This document shows positions 6,512 to 6,923 of a DNA stretch of 6,923 nucleotides, in pieces. How positions within the stretch are numbered: the stretch's first letter is position 1; each line of letters begins with the position of its first letter. Made by a program: the position numbers and the translations under genes. This stretch comes from Bacillota bacterium. Lineage in GTDB: Bacteria; Bacillota; Clostridia; Clostridiales; Clostridiaceae. The notes under the pieces are model-generated. The model saw nothing but the letters and a program-made list of their open reading frames with translations. It made no database searches and had not been told where the DNA came from. The stretch spans positions 1 to 6,923 of the forward strand of contig JAUZPH010000189.1 of the NCBI GenBank assembly GCA_030706065.1, read 5' to 3'.

Positions 6512-6922
6512 TTAAGATACTGTATGATTTCTTGTCATTAGCCACAGAAATGCCTTTTCAAACCTCTGAGGTATTTCTGTAAAATGGCCTCCATTGTTCC
6601 ACTCCAAAGCTACATTCTCCGAAGACGTCAACTGGCGCTTCAAAATCTCGGCTGCCTTCCTGGTACACTCGCCTACCTTGGCCATCTGCTGGTTTCTGAT
6701 ACGTTCCTCACCTTTGCCAAGAGATAAATATACTTCCGCCCCAGTATCCGCCGGCATATTGGTTAACATGAAATCTATCCATCCTTCAAACCACATTGAG
6801 CCTGACAAACTGCCGATTTTACCAAAGGTATTGCAGGTATATAGGGAATAAATGGATACAAGCCCTCCAAGGGAATATCCAATCAGAGCCGTGCTTTCAG
6901 GTTCCTGTTTTGTCCGGTAATG
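6512..6922 (-). CDS. Alpha/beta-hydrolase, COG2819/putative esterase family, C-terminal part; 5' end outside window
   Basis: The last 136 codons of a hydrolase that runs off the right edge. No start codon is visible; the frame stays open to the edge, and the TTG at 6808 is an internal Leu within the conserved SLSGSMWFEGW segment. GYSLGG (visible residues 15-20) is the G-x-S-x-G nucleophile elbow with Ser17. SLSGSMWFEGW (39-49) and YLSLGKGEE (65-73) match the conserved core of the Fes/IroE/BesA-like esterases. NNGGHFTEIP (109-118) carries the catalytic His113. Known members cleave siderophore trilactones or other esters; others in the family have unassigned substrates. No siderophore gene is visible here, so bacillibactin-type hydrolysis is only one possibility. 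It precedes the DUF4886 gene in the same direction and may be co-transcribed with it. Confidence 0.88.
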   Translation of the reverse strand, partial: HYRTKQEPESTALIGYSLGGLVSIYSLYTCNTFGKIGSLSGSMWFEGWIDFMLTNMPADTGAEVYLSLGKGEERIRNQQMAKVGECTRKAAEILKRQLTSSENVALEWNNGGHFTEIPQRFEKAFLWLMTRNHTVS

Positions 6923-6923
6923 C

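Noticed and set aside
6501..6516. CTTA...TAAG inverted repeat at the end of the alpha/beta-hydrolase gene
   Set aside because: The stem is only four AT-rich pairs with no following T-run, so it is not a credible terminator.
6594..6851. Plus-strand frame opposite the alpha/beta-hydrolase
   Set aside because: It is antisense to a frame carrying GYSLGG and the catalytic GGH motif, with no family resemblance of its own.

Overview
The window looks like a chromosomal segment from an AT-rich, low-GC Gram-positive bacterium, most likely a Clostridia-type Bacillota. This rests on the base composition, the very G-rich Shine-Dalgarno sites (AGGGGG, GGGGGGG, AGGGGGG, AGGTGA), a sigma-A-like promoter, hairpin-plus-T-run terminators, and the protein families present. 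No RNA gene, CRISPR array, insertion sequence, integrase or phage gene was found, and no intergenic stretch exceeds 300 bases.

Layout. On the plus strand from the left edge to 1898 are two tandem, related ABC-2 type permeases of the NatB/COG1668 kind. The first is cut off by the window edge and the second is complete. They look like the two membrane subunits of one efflux transporter whose ATPase would lie upstream, outside the window. A stem-loop at 1912-1952 with T-runs on both strands separates them from a convergent minus-strand operon. That operon (5473 down to 1984) encodes two half-transporters of an ABC exporter, each with a transmembrane domain followed by a nucleotide-binding domain. 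It resembles BmrC/BmrD (YheI/YheH), LmrCD and TM287/288.

The defects in the two exporter subunits are complementary. The first has the normal LSGGQ signature but Asp in place of the catalytic Glu. The second has the catalytic Glu but an FSSGQ signature. This predicts an asymmetric heterodimer with one active and one degenerate ATP site. The two genes overlap by 44 bases, and the second gene's ribosome-binding site is a G7 tract inside the first gene. A promoter (TTGTAC-17-TATAAT) and an overlapping inverted repeat lie just upstream of the operon.

Further right, also on the minus strand, are a DUF4886 (SGNH-hydrolase-like) protein of 259 residues and the C-terminal part of an alpha/beta-hydrolase of the COG2819 esterase type, cut by the right edge. 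No clear terminator separates these two, so they may be co-transcribed. A terminator at 5563-5594 isolates them from the exporter operon. I see no clearly new multi-gene system. The most notable points are the asymmetric exporter, its G7 overlap (one base from an in-frame fusion of the two subunits), the operator-like dyad, and the uncharacterised hydrolase pair.
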